Source: CAIUPE01 sp046092445
Lineage (GTDB): Bacteria; Pseudomonadota; Alphaproteobacteria; Rhizobiales; Beijerinckiaceae
Length of the DNA stretch: 64,000 nt
Assembly: GCA_046092445.1 (NCBI GenBank)
Contig: JBJTDR010000106.1
Span: 5,495-69,494 of the forward strand
Direction of reading: 5' to 3'
Positions within the stretch are counted from its first letter, which is position 1. Each line of letters begins with the position of its first letter. The translations under genes were made by a program, and so were the position numbers. Of the stretch, positions 34,158 to 42,932 are shown piece after piece. The notes under the pieces are model-generated. The model worked only from the letters and a program-made list of their open reading frames with translations. It had not been told where the DNA came from and made no database searches.

Positions 34158-34165
34158 TTGGTGGT

Positions 34166-34834
34166 TTATCTTCCGGTTGTGGTGCGGATCAGGTGCCAGA
34201 GGGTGGGGTCGGTGTAGTCCGGGGCGGTGAGGTGGGCGCCGTGGGTTTTCAGGGTTTCGGGGTCGAGTGAGGTTGTGAGGCCTATGACGGCGACGCCGGC
34301 TTTGGCGGCGGCGGTAATGCCGGAGCGGGAATCTTCGAAGGCCACGCTTTTTGTCGCGTGGCTGCCCAGACGCTCGAGGCCTGTGAGATAGGGCAGCGGG
34401 TGCGGCTTTTGACGGGGCAGGGTGTCGGCGATCACGACGGTTTCGAAGCGTTTGGCGAGGCCGAGTTTGGCGAGCATGAAATCGGCGTTGACGCGCGGCG
34501 CATTGGTGACGGCGGCATAGGGAATGCGGGATTTCTCCGCCCAATCGAGGAGATCGAGGAGGCCCTCCAACGGCTCGAGCGTTTCGGCCATGTCGCGGAA
34601 GAGCGCCTCTTTCCGCTCGCCCATGAGGCGTATGGCGTTGGCATCGAGGGCGGGGACGAGTTCCGAGAGGAATTCGGCATTCATGCGGCCGGCAATGGTG
34701 TGGATATAGGTGTGGTGGTCGACATTCAGCTGATAGGGCCGCAAAATCTCGTTCAACGCGAGAATATGGATGCGGTCGCTGTCGGTGAGCGTGCCGTCAA
34801 TATCGAAGAGAAGGCTGGGGTTCTGGTCGGGCAC
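34166..34834 (-). CDS. HAD-family hydrolase (phosphoglycolate phosphatase-like)
   Basis: 222 residues with the HAD motifs in order: motif I FDIDGTLTDSD with nucleophile Asp10, a helical cap, motif II AAVTNAP near 107-113, motif III lysine in LPRQKPHPLPY near 138-148 and motif IV FEDSRSGITAA near 165-175. Such proteins dephosphorylate small sugar phosphates or phosphoglycolate; the substrate is not predictable. The GTG start is 557 bp from the L,D-transpeptidase start and 28 bp past its stop, so the two may be co-transcribed. It is at the right edge of the accessory island. Confidence 0.88.
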   Translation of the reverse strand: MPDQNPSLLFDIDGTLTDSDRIHILALNEILRPYQLNVDHHTYIHTIAGRMNAEFLSELVPALDANAIRLMGERKEALFRDMAETLEPLEGLLDLLDWAEKSRIPYAAVTNAPRVNADFMLAKLGLAKRFETVVIADTLPRQKPHPLPYLTGLERLGSHATKSVAFEDSRSGITAAAKAGVAVIGLTTSLDPETLKTHGAHLTAPDYTDPTLWHLIRTTTGR

Positions 34835-34862
34835 GGGGGGACTCTCGGAGTGATGCGCCAGA

Positions 34863-35393
34863 TTAGCCGATCAGGATGCGCGTGTCGCGGCCAATCAGGG
34901 GCAGAAGACGGCGCATACCGGCGCGGCTGAAGGCGAGGCAGCCTTCCGTGGGCAAAAGGCCCGGACGGGCAAGGTGGATGAAGATCGCGCTGCCGCGGCC
35001 GCGTATGGCGGGGCGGCGGTTCCAGTCGGTTTCGAGGATAATGTCGTAGAGGGAATCCTGCCGCCAGAGCGTCTCGTGGCGGGCTTTTGTGGGCAGGCGG
35101 ACGGGGCGGTTGTAGCGGAAGGAGACGGGATCGTCGATCCAGCCGAGATTTGGCGTGATCGGGTGCCAGATCGGGAAGGGGCTGCGGGTTTTCCAGCTGT
35201 CGTGGCGGACATAGATGGCCGTGATGCGGAGTGTGCCGCAGGGGGTGGCGCCGTCGCCCTCGCGCTTCGAGCGTGTGAGGCCCGAGCGGCCCAGGGCGCA
35301 GGGAAGGCGGAGCGCACCTGCAATGAGCACTGCGCGCGACCGGTTTTCACGCGAGCGGACAAGGCGGAGGCAGGAAAGCGGGCGGGACGGCAT
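34863..35393 (-). CDS. L,D-transpeptidase (YkuD-type)
   Basis: 176 residues from an ATG giving the usual MPSRPLSCLRLV start; a GTG 16 codons upstream is less likely. The N-terminal ALRLPCALGRSGL and KREGDGATPCG segments and the catalytic FIHLARPGLLPTEGCLAF match the rhizobial L,D-transpeptidase family, where TEGC with the nucleophilic cysteine replaces the classical SHGC. No signal peptide is evident, although cell-wall crosslinking needs export. Divergent from the response regulator gene. Confidence 0.85.
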   Translation of the reverse strand: MPSRPLSCLRLVRSRENRSRAVLIAGALRLPCALGRSGLTRSKREGDGATPCGTLRITAIYVRHDSWKTRSPFPIWHPITPNLGWIDDPVSFRYNRPVRLPTKARHETLWRQDSLYDIILETDWNRRPAIRGRGSAIFIHLARPGLLPTEGCLAFSRAGMRRLLPLIGRDTRILIG

Positions 35394-35528
35394 GGGATTG
35401 CTCGTGAAGGTCAGCGGAATTTTGCCGCTTGATGCGGGCACGGGGCTGGTTTACTCAACCTGATGTCCCCGGGCAAGCCGGAACGGGCCGCAAGGCGCGT
35501 TTCTGCGCGTCGCAAGCCGGAATAGAAC

Positions 35529-36176
35529 ATGCCGGAAATGATGCATATCGCGCTTGTTTCAGCCGATTTCGACCGGATGGCGGATTTGCGCGAGCAGATC
35601 GAGGCGGGCGGTGATATGCGGGTGACGGTTTTTTCGGCGCACGCGCCGGGCATTTCGGTGGATGAAGCGGAGCGCATTGATCTCGCGGTGTGTTTTGACG
35701 GGGAGACGGGGGCAGTTTTGCGCGGGCTCGGCTATCGCGGGCCTGTTCTCGTGCCAGGTGTCGAAGTGCCGGAGGGGGACGGAGTGACGGGGTTTGCGCT
35801 GCCGTTCCGGATTGCGGCGTTTCTGGCGCGGATCCGGGTGTTGATTACCGCATATCGCGCTCAGAGCGAGACCTATGTGACGATCGGGCCGTACCGGCTC
35901 AGGCGCAGTCTAAAAATGCTCGAGGACGGGCGCGGCAAGTCCATCAAGCTGACGGAAAAAGAGACCGAAATTCTGCTGTTCATGCATCGCAGCATGGGGG
36001 CCCTGATCACGCGGGAGGCGCTGCTTGCCGAGGTGTGGGGCTATTCGAAGGGCATTACAACGCATACGGTGGAGACACATATCTACAGGCTTCGGCAGAA
36101 GATCGATGCCCGGCAGGTCTTCGCAACAGAGGCGGGCGGATACAGGGTGATGGTCGGGGAAGGAACGGCACAATGA
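35529..36176 (+). CDS. OmpR-type regulator with degenerate receiver domain
   Basis: 215 residues. The C-terminal winged-helix DNA-binding domain (about 115-210) is typical: KLTEKETEILLFMHRSMGALITREALLAEVWGY, then THTVETHIYRLRQKI. The N-terminal half has the length and hydrophobic pattern of a receiver domain, but the phosphoacceptor Asp is not at its normal place (DLAVCFDG is shifted by one) and no conserved lysine is seen. It may be controlled without phosphorylation. It overlaps the next gene, encoding a cNMP-domain protein, by 4 bp; the pair is conserved in Hyphomicrobiales. Confidence 0.85.
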   Translation: MPEMMHIALVSADFDRMADLREQIEAGGDMRVTVFSAHAPGISVDEAERIDLAVCFDGETGAVLRGLGYRGPVLVPGVEVPEGDGVTGFALPFRIAAFLARIRVLITAYRAQSETYVTIGPYRLRRSLKMLEDGRGKSIKLTEKETEILLFMHRSMGALITREALLAEVWGYSKGITTHTVETHIYRLRQKIDARQVFATEAGGYRVMVGEGTAQ

Positions 36177-36634
36177 GCGCCACGGGGCTGGAATTATTGC
36201 GGCGGCTTGAGTTTTTCTCGGCCTTCAGTGAGGAAGCCCTGCGGCTGATCTCTTTCGCAGCGGAAGACCGCGATATTGCTCCGGGTGAAGCCTTATTCAG
36301 GGAAGGGGATGCCGCGGCTGGCGGTATCATTGTCGTGTCGGGATTGTTGCAGCTGTCGGATCGCAACGACACGGGCACGACGTTGACGGCGGGGCCGGGC
36401 GATCTGATCGGGGAATTGGCGCTTCTTTTCCCGACGACACGGGCCATGACGGCGATTGCCAGGACGGAGTGCACCTTGCTGACCATATCGCGGACGATCG
36501 TGAAACGTGCGCTGGGTGAGTTTCCGGATACGGCGGCGCGGTTGCATCGCATGCTCAGCGGGCGTTTGACGGAGTTGAACGCGGGGTTGACGGCTGTCTC
36601 GGGCATGCTTGAAAAAATTGATACGCCTTCATAG
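36173..36634 (+). CDS. Cyclic nucleotide-binding domain protein
   Basis: 153-residue stand-alone cNMP domain: LEFFSAFSEEALRLISFAAEDRDIAPGEALFREGDAA, then GDLIGELALLFPTTRAMTAIA, which holds the phosphate-binding cassette (GELALL...R). No helix-turn-helix follows, so it is not a CRP-type regulator by itself. The ATG overlaps the regulator stop (ATGA), and the two may act as one signalling unit. Ligand is unknown. Its end overlaps the convergent xth by 6 bp. Confidence 0.87.
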   Translation: MSATGLELLRRLEFFSAFSEEALRLISFAAEDRDIAPGEALFREGDAAAGGIIVVSGLLQLSDRNDTGTTLTAGPGDLIGELALLFPTTRAMTAIARTECTLLTISRTIVKRALGEFPDTAARLHRMLSGRLTELNAGLTAVSGMLEKIDTPS

Positions 36635-37444
36635 AGCGAGGCGGACGATGACCGGGACGTGGTCGGACGGGCGCTCCCAGCCGCGGGCGTCGCGGATGAT
36701 GCGCAGGCTGTCGATGTTGGCGGCAAGCTGCTTTGATGTCCAGATGTGATCGAGGCGGCGTCCGCGATTCGACTCTGACCAATCCGCCGAGCGGTAGCTC
36801 CACCATGTGTAGACGCGCTCGGGTTCGGGCTTCAGATGGCGGACGGCGTCCACCCAATCGGCCGAGGCCATGACCGCGCCGAGCTTTTCGCATTCAAGCG
36901 GGGTGTGGGAGACGACGTCGAGGAGTTGTTTGTGGCTCCAGACATCGTTTTCGAGCGGGGCGATGTTGAGATCGCCGGCGAGAATGGCGGGGCCCGCGGT
37001 GGGCTGGTGATCCGATCCCCAGCGGATCATATCCTCGAGATAGCGAAGTTTGTGGCCGAATTTCTCGTTCTGCTCGGGGTCCGGGATATCGCCGCCCGCA
37101 GGAACGTAGAAATTATGGATGGTGAAGCCTGCGGCCTTGCGGGCCTCTCTGCCGAGCGTGATGCTGATATGGCGGCAATCGCTCGTGTCGGCGAAATCGT
37201 GCGACCGGGAACTGGTGAAGGGCATGCGCGAGAGAATGGCGACACCGTGATAGCCCTTCTGGCCGTTCATGGCGATGTGCTGGTATCCGAGCTTGCGGAA
37301 ATCGGCGAGCGGAAAACTGTCATTCGGGCATTTGGTTTCCTGCAGGCAGAGAATATCGGGATGCTCCTCAGTCAGGAGTTTCTGCACGAGGCCGGACCTG
37401 AGTCTGACCGAATTGATATTCCATGTTGCAATGGTCAGGGACAT
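36629..37444 (-). CDS. xth: Exodeoxyribonuclease III
   Basis: AP endonuclease and 3'-5' exonuclease of base-excision repair. 271 residues with the catalytic blocks TWNINSVR (Asn9), LQETKCP (Glu36), AGDLNIAP, and the C-terminal RRLDHIW and SDHVPV. No membrane or signal segment. The gene lies between the cNMP protein and the lolA-like gene, the common rhizobial order. Confidence 0.96.
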   Translation of the reverse strand: MSLTIATWNINSVRLRSGLVQKLLTEEHPDILCLQETKCPNDSFPLADFRKLGYQHIAMNGQKGYHGVAILSRMPFTSSRSHDFADTSDCRHISITLGREARKAAGFTIHNFYVPAGGDIPDPEQNEKFGHKLRYLEDMIRWGSDHQPTAGPAILAGDLNIAPLENDVWSHKQLLDVVSHTPLECEKLGAVMASADWVDAVRHLKPEPERVYTWWSYRSADWSESNRGRRLDHIWTSKQLAANIDSLRIIRDARGWERPSDHVPVIVRLAL

Positions 37445-37523
37445 GCGCGGTACCTAGGACAGATGAGTGTTTCATCCGGCCTAGAGCGAAGCGGGCGGGG
37501 ACACAAGGGCCGGATTGCCGCTG

Positions 37524-38312
37524 TCAACGGGTCTTTGCCGCGCCAGGCTTTTCGGGGACAACGAAGAGGAGCGGATCGGGCGCGTCATCGAGATTGATTG
37601 CGGTTAGGAGAATGGAGACGTCATAGCCCTGCGGGTCGGTGATGGTCCATTGTTTGAGCTGCATGGTGCGGCGATCGAAGCCGAGCGAGATGCGTGAGGT
37701 GCCACCAAAGGTGGAGGAATCTTCGAGATCGATGATTACCCGCTCGCCAGCAACTCTGACATCGATGATTTTGGCGTCGTTTTCGATATTGATCGTGTCG
37801 CGGAGAAGAAATTTGAGGGGGGTTAGACCGATCGAATAGACGTCCTGTGTGCCGAGGCGGTTGTCGCGGATTGCGACGACATTGCCGTCGGCAATCACTT
37901 CGATGGCGTCGGGCGGATCATAGTCGAAGCGTAGCCGACCGGGTCTGAGCACGGCGAGAGAGCCTGTGGCGCGCTGGCCGTCCGATCCGTTCTGGACGAA
38001 CAGAGCACTGAAATGTTTCATCGCGTTCAGGGCGCGGTTGATCTCCTTGATCAGGGTTTCGCGGCTGGCATCATTCGCGATGATCGCCTTTGGCGGTGTT
38101 TTGACGGGGGCGACTGTGGCCGGTTCAGGTGTCGCGGGCGCGTCGATCGCCGCGGGCTTTTGCGGCATTTTCCCGGGTTCGGGCTGCATGACGTTTGACG
38201 GGCCGAATTCGGCGGGCCGAGGACGCGGCAGAGGAATTTGCAGGGCTGATGCACTTTGAACCATCAACGAGGTGGAGATGCATAGACTGAGGGCCAGGCC
38301 AAGACGGTTCAT
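37524..38312 (-). CDS. lolA: LolA-family outer-membrane lipoprotein carrier protein
   Basis: Periplasmic carrier expected to ferry lipoproteins to the outer membrane. 262 residues: signal peptide about 1-23 (LALSLCISTSLMVQSASA), a Pro/Ala-rich linker to about 75, then the LolA domain with MKHFSALFVQNGSDGQRATGSLAVLRPGRLRFDYDPP and a C-terminal LFVVPEKP. The linker makes it longer than E. coli LolA (about 200). It lies between xth and ftsK; ftsK is 39 bp upstream on the same strand. Confidence 0.9.
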   Translation of the reverse strand: MNRLGLALSLCISTSLMVQSASALQIPLPRPRPAEFGPSNVMQPEPGKMPQKPAAIDAPATPEPATVAPVKTPPKAIIANDASRETLIKEINRALNAMKHFSALFVQNGSDGQRATGSLAVLRPGRLRFDYDPPDAIEVIADGNVVAIRDNRLGTQDVYSIGLTPLKFLLRDTINIENDAKIIDVRVAGERVIIDLEDSSTFGGTSRISLGFDRRTMQLKQWTITDPQGYDVSILLTAINLDDAPDPLLFVVPEKPGAAKTR

Positions 38313-38351
38313 GAGGCTTTTGCCATTCTGGCCGAGAACGGAACATGACTG

Positions 38352-40826
38352 CTAATGATCGTTGTCGGATCCGGTGGCGGCCGGCGCATCGAGCAGGATC
38401 TCGCGTTTGCCGGAATGGTTCGGTGCACCGACAATACCGTCCTTTTCCATGCGTTCCATGATCGTTGCGGCACGGTTATAGCCGATCTGGAGGCGGCGCT
38501 GGATATAGGATGTCGAGGCCTTGCGATCCCGCAGGACGATCGCGATGGCCTGATCATAGGGATCGCCGGAGGAAGCGCCGAAGCTGCCCTGATCGAAAAC
38601 CGTGCCCTCATTGTCATTGGCGATATCCAGTTCGTCATCCCGAGTGATATCTTCGAGATAGTGCGGCTGACCCTGAGATTTGAGGTGTGCGACAACTTTT
38701 TCGACTTCGCTATCGGAAACGAACGGGCCGTGAACGCGGCTGATGCGCCCGCCACCCGCCATGAAGAGCATATCACCCTGTCCAAGGAGCTGCTCGGCAC
38801 CCTGTTCGCCCAGAATGGTACGGCTGTCAATTTTGGAGGTGACCTGAAAGGAGATGCGAGTCGGGAAATTCGCCTTGATCGTGCCGGTGATGACATCGAC
38901 CGAGGGCCGCTGGGTGGCGAGAATGACGTGGATACCGGCGGCACGGGCCATTTGCGCGAGGCGCTGGATGGCACCTTCAATATCCTTGCCCGCGACCATC
39001 ATGAGATCGGCCATCTCGTCGACGATGACGACGAGGTAAGGCAGGGGCTGCAAATCCATGACCTCGTTTTCGAAGATCGCCTCGCCGGAATCACGGTCAA
39101 AACCGGTCTGGACCGTGCGGGAAATGACTTCGCCGCGGGTTTTGGCTTCGCCGACGCGCATATTGAAACCGTCTATATTGCGGACGCCGAGTTTGGACAT
39201 TTTCTTGTAACGTTCTTCCATCTCGCGCACGGCCCATTTGAGGGCGACGACGGCTTTTTTCGGGTCGGTGACGACGGGGGTGAGCAGATGCGGGATGCCA
39301 TCATAGACGGAAAGTTCGAGCATTTTCGGATCGACCATGATCAGGCGGCACTGCTCGGGCGTGAGACGGTAGAGAAGCGACAGGATCATGGTGTTGATGG
39401 CGACCGATTTTCCGGAGCCGGTGGTGCCTGCGACGAGAAGATGCGGCATGCGGGCAAGGTCGGTAATGACGGGCTCGCCGCCAATGGTCTTGCCGAGACA
39501 GATCGCAAGCTTGAACGGGCTGTCCATGAAATCGGCTTCGCAGATCAATTCACGCAGATAGACGGTATCGCGGCGGTGGTTCGGGAGTTCGATGCCGATG
39601 GCATTGCGGCCGGGAACGACGGCAACACGCGCGGACACGGCACTCATGGAGCGGGCAATGTCATCGGCCAAGCCAATGACGCGCGATGATTTGATGCCGG
39701 GGGCAGGTTCAAGCTCGTAAAGCGTGACGACGGGACCGGGGCGGACCTGGATGATTTCACCGCGAACGCCGAAATCATCGAGCACGCCCTCGAGCAGGCG
39801 GGCATTTTGCTGCAGAGCGTCGCTCGACATGATCGGGCCGAATGACTTCTTGGCCTCGTTGAGCAAGCTTGCGGGCGGCAATGTGTAAAGATCCAGCTCA
39901 CCATTGGGCGGGCGGGCCTGTTTGCGTTTGGCGGGAGCGGCAGATTTGCTTCTTTGCGCTGTGAGCGCCGGTTCGGACGGTGCGGGGCGAGTTCTACCCG
40001 AGAGCGGTGGTTCGCTGCGGCGTGCATGGCGGGCGTCAAGGGTGGCCAGCGGGTTCTTGTCGCTGGATCGGGAGTGTAAAAGCCGGTTCAGCCCGCTTTT
40101 GAGACTGATCACGCTGTGAAACACGGCCCCGATCCAGATTGCGCCGAAACCCGGTTCATCGGTGTCTTCGTCATCATCAACCATGCCGGTTTCACGGGTG
40201 GTCCGAATTTCGGGCCGCGTGTCGGGGACGTTGTCGAAATCGATTTCTGTCGGACGGTTGAAGCCGATACCGGAAGCGGCGGCGAGTGCAAGACCGGCGA
40301 TCACTGCGGAGACGAGTGTCGGAATCAGCGCAACCGCCAGTGGTTCTGGCGGCAGGAGTGCACTCAGGAGTGCGTGCATCAGGTCACCGATGATACCGCC
40401 AAGGCCGACGGGAAGCGGCCATGAGCCGATCGTCGGGAGCGCGCTCGCAAGTGCGGCAGCGGCGAGGGTACCGATAAAAAGGAATACGAAGCGCAGACGG
40501 GGGCGGGTAAGCGGGCGCGCTGACAGAAGGCGAAGTGCCATAAAGCCGAGTGGTGCAAGCACGGCGAGGGAAGCCAGCCCGAAGAATTGCATCATGAGAT
40601 CGGCGACGATGGCACCGGGGTGGCCGAGAAGATTGCTGACCGGCTTGCCGGTGGCGTGGTTCAAGCTTGGATCGTCGACTGACCAGGTTAAAAGCGCGAT
40701 AATGGCGCAGACGATGAGCGCGGCAAGAAAGATGCCGCCGAGTTCGGCAAGACGACGACCAATGAAGGCTTTCACAGGGCCGGAAATATCTTCGAAACTC
40801 GCCCGGCTTGTTCGTGTCGTACGCAT
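38352..40826 (-). CDS. ftsK: DNA translocase FtsK
   Basis: Septal DNA pump that clears and resolves chromosome termini with XerCD. 824 residues from the ATG at MRTTRTSRASF; a GTG 16 codons upstream gives 840. Four membrane helices in the first 190 residues, a variable linker, the alpha/beta motor with Walker A GTTGSGKS near residue 465 and Walker B LVVIVDEMADLM, and a C-terminal gamma winged helix (ASTSYIQRRLQIGYNRAATIMERME) that reads KOPS. xerD lies 11 kb away in this window. Confidence 0.96.
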   Translation of the reverse strand: MRTTRTSRASFEDISGPVKAFIGRRLAELGGIFLAALIVCAIIALLTWSVDDPSLNHATGKPVSNLLGHPGAIVADLMMQFFGLASLAVLAPLGFMALRLLSARPLTRPRLRFVFLFIGTLAAAALASALPTIGSWPLPVGLGGIIGDLMHALLSALLPPEPLAVALIPTLVSAVIAGLALAAASGIGFNRPTEIDFDNVPDTRPEIRTTRETGMVDDDEDTDEPGFGAIWIGAVFHSVISLKSGLNRLLHSRSSDKNPLATLDARHARRSEPPLSGRTRPAPSEPALTAQRSKSAAPAKRKQARPPNGELDLYTLPPASLLNEAKKSFGPIMSSDALQQNARLLEGVLDDFGVRGEIIQVRPGPVVTLYELEPAPGIKSSRVIGLADDIARSMSAVSARVAVVPGRNAIGIELPNHRRDTVYLRELICEADFMDSPFKLAICLGKTIGGEPVITDLARMPHLLVAGTTGSGKSVAINTMILSLLYRLTPEQCRLIMVDPKMLELSVYDGIPHLLTPVVTDPKKAVVALKWAVREMEERYKKMSKLGVRNIDGFNMRVGEAKTRGEVISRTVQTGFDRDSGEAIFENEVMDLQPLPYLVVIVDEMADLMMVAGKDIEGAIQRLAQMARAAGIHVILATQRPSVDVITGTIKANFPTRISFQVTSKIDSRTILGEQGAEQLLGQGDMLFMAGGGRISRVHGPFVSDSEVEKVVAHLKSQGQPHYLEDITRDDELDIANDNEGTVFDQGSFGASSGDPYDQAIAIVLRDRKASTSYIQRRLQIGYNRAATIMERMEKDGIVGAPNHSGKREILLDAPAATGSDNDH

Positions 40827-40958
40827 GTCCCGCCCGTGGGAGCCCTGAACAAGGGTCCTGATCCGCTCTGTCACCGGCGGCAGTATGCCAGCCGATAAAT
40901 CATCGTCCTGTAATAGCCGAAATGCGGTTAATGGCGGATTAACCTTGAAAGGTTCTGC

Positions 40959-40986
40959 AAAAAAGGGCGATTGTTGCCAATCGCCC
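40959..40986 (-). terminator. Rho-independent terminator of glnK-amtB
   Basis: On the minus strand: 9-bp perfect stem GGGCGATTG / CAATCGCCC with a GCAA loop, followed by six T. It lies about 50 bp after the amtB stop and insulates ftsK from the amtB operon. Confidence 0.92.
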
Positions 40987-41005
40987 CGCAGTCTTTGGAG
41001 GAAAC

Positions 41006-41027
41006 TGCAGGCGGCTGGCCGCCTGCA
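41006..41027. repeat. Perfect inverted repeat between amtB and its terminator
   Basis: Ten-base arms TGCAGGCGGC and GCCGCCTGCA with a 2-bp centre, starting 9 bp after the amtB stop. In RNA it would form a strong hairpin upstream of the terminator, possibly an mRNA-stabilising structure. Confidence 0.7.
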
Positions 41028-41036
41028 TATGGGTGC

Positions 41037-42506
41037 TCAGTAATTGTAGGCGCGTTCACCATGGCTTGCGATGTCGAGACCTTCGCGTTCCTGCTCGACG
41101 GGAACCCGCAGGCCGATGACGAGATCGATGAGCTTGAAGAGGATCGCCGAACCGATACCCGACCAGAGCAGCGTGAAGACCACTGCCTTGCCTTGAATCC
41201 AGAGCTGGCCGCCAAGGGAATAGGCGCCTTCGACGATGGTGCCGGGTGAGGTGATGTAGTCGGAGATACCTGTTCCGCCGAGACCTTTGCTGACAAGGAT
41301 GCCGGTGCCCAGCGCGCCCAGAATACCGCCGACGCAGTGGATGCCGAAGACATCGAGCGAGTCATCATAACCGAAGGCGTTCTTGACCATCGAGCAGAAG
41401 AAGAAGCAGACGGCACCAGCGGCGAAGCCGAGGACGATCGACCCCATCGGACCGGCAAAACCGCATGCGGGAGTGATCGCAACCAGGCCTGCTATCGCAC
41501 CGGATACGAGGCCGAGCAGCGACGGCTTGCCCTTGGCCATCCATTCAACGACCAGCCAGGATGCAGCAGCAGCGGCGGTGGCGACGAAGGTGTTGACGAA
41601 GGCAAGGGCTGTGACGCCATTGGCTTCAAGGTTGGAGCCGGCATTGAAACCGAACCAGCCGACCCAGAGAAGGGCCGCGCCGATCATTGACATGGTCAGC
41701 GAGTGCGGCGACATGAGTTCCTTGCCGTAACCGGTGCGCTTGCCCAGGATCAGCGCGCCGACGAGGCCCGCAATACCGGCATTGATGTGGACGACAGTGC
41801 CGCCCGCGAAATCGAGCGCGCCCCATTGGAAGAGCATTCCCGCGTCGGCGAGGACGGCATCGAGATTGGCTTGCGCGGTCGCTTTGGCGGCATCATCCGC
41901 CGCATCGAGAAGTGCTTTGGACGCGCTGGCGAGCGCATCCGGACCGGCCCAGTACCAGACCATGTGGGCGATCGGGAAATAGATGACTGTGACCCAGAGA
42001 ACGGCAAAGACGATCAGGGCGGAGAAGCGGATCCGTTCCGCGATCGCGCCGATGATCAGGGCCGGAGTAATGCACGCAAACGTCATCTGGAACGCCATAT
42101 AGTTGAGTTCAGGAACAACGACACCATTCGAGAATGTTGCAACAACGGAATCGGGCGTAATGCCGATCAGGAAAGCCTTCGAGAACCCGCCAATATAGGC
42201 GTTGAGCGCACCGCCATTGGTGAAGGCGAGCGAATAGCCGTAAGTAACCCAGACGAGGGCGACGACCGCGACAATGGCCAAGACCTGGACCATCACGGAA
42301 AGCATATTTTTTGTGCGGACAAGGCCGCCATAGAACAGAGCGAGCCCGGGGACGGACATCATCAGAACCAGCACGGATGCGATGAGCATCCATGTTGTAT
42401 CGCCCTTGTTTGGAACGGGAGCGTCGCCAGCGAAGGCGGGAACGGCGGCAAGAGCTGCAAGCGCCGCGCCTCCGAGGAAGGGTTTGAGGGACTTTCTCAG
42501 TTTCAT
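41037..42506 (-). CDS. amtB: Ammonium transporter AmtB
   Basis: Inner-membrane trimeric ammonium channel. 489 residues with a cleavable signal peptide (about 1-26, ending PAFA) and about 11 membrane helices. The twin pore histidines are in FAGGTVVHINAG and in FGIHCVGGILG. The C-terminal tail (EREGLDIASHGERAYNY) is the GlnK-binding region. It follows glnK by 24 bp, the classical glnK-amtB operon, and is followed by a strong terminator. Confidence 0.97.
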   Translation of the reverse strand: MKLRKSLKPFLGGAALAALAAVPAFAGDAPVPNKGDTTWMLIASVLVLMMSVPGLALFYGGLVRTKNMLSVMVQVLAIVAVVALVWVTYGYSLAFTNGGALNAYIGGFSKAFLIGITPDSVVATFSNGVVVPELNYMAFQMTFACITPALIIGAIAERIRFSALIVFAVLWVTVIYFPIAHMVWYWAGPDALASASKALLDAADDAAKATAQANLDAVLADAGMLFQWGALDFAGGTVVHINAGIAGLVGALILGKRTGYGKELMSPHSLTMSMIGAALLWVGWFGFNAGSNLEANGVTALAFVNTFVATAAAAASWLVVEWMAKGKPSLLGLVSGAIAGLVAITPACGFAGPMGSIVLGFAAGAVCFFFCSMVKNAFGYDDSLDVFGIHCVGGILGALGTGILVSKGLGGTGISDYITSPGTIVEGAYSLGGQLWIQGKAVVFTLLWSGIGSAILFKLIDLVIGLRVPVEQEREGLDIASHGERAYNY

Positions 42507-42530
42507 GTCAATCTCTCCAGTAAGGCGGCG

Positions 42531-42869
42531 TCAGAGCGCGTCATTATCACGTTCGCCGGTCCGGATGCGGACGGCTTGTTCAATCGGAAATACGAAGATT
42601 TTGCCATCGCCGATCTGGCCGGTTTTGGCGGCAGCGGTGATCGCGTCGATGACCTTGCCGACCATATCGGTGGCAACGGCGACTTCGATCTTCAATTTCG
42701 GGAGGAAGCTCACGGCGTATTCTGCGCCACGGTAGATTTCGGTGTGACCCTTTTGACGTCCGTAGCCTTTGACCTCCGTTACGGTCAGGCCGTGGACACC
42801 CAAAGAGGTCAGCGCATCGCGGACTTCTTCGAGTTTGAAGGGCTTTATAATTGCCATCACGATTTTCAT
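42531..42869 (-). CDS. glnK: Nitrogen regulatory PII protein GlnK
   Basis: Trimeric PII sensor of nitrogen, energy and 2-oxoglutarate. 112 residues. The T-loop carries Tyr51 (YRGAEYAVSF), the uridylylation site. GQIGDGKIFV (84-93) and the C-terminal RIRTGERDNDAL match the family. Expected to block AmtB under nitrogen excess. A sigma-54-like promoter lies about 64-80 bp upstream of the ATG. Confidence 0.97.
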   Translation of the reverse strand: MKIVMAIIKPFKLEEVRDALTSLGVHGLTVTEVKGYGRQKGHTEIYRGAEYAVSFLPKLKIEVAVATDMVGKVIDAITAAAKTGQIGDGKIFVFPIEQAVRIRTGERDNDAL

Positions 42870-42932
42870 GGCGTCATTCCCCTGGTTATGCCGTCGCGGT
42901 GAACAGGCCGAGACTTAAGCCGCCATTCCCTA

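Noticed and set aside
38355..39689. Plus-strand open frame of 444 codons antisense to ftsK
   Set aside because: The sense strand encodes the FtsK motor with clear Walker motifs; the antisense product has an odd composition (Gly, Asp and His rich) and no recognisable family.
41703..42902. Plus-strand open frame of 399 codons antisense to amtB and glnK
   Set aside because: It spans two genes and their junction on the opposite strand, and the product is low-complexity and charged. Shadow of coding sequence.
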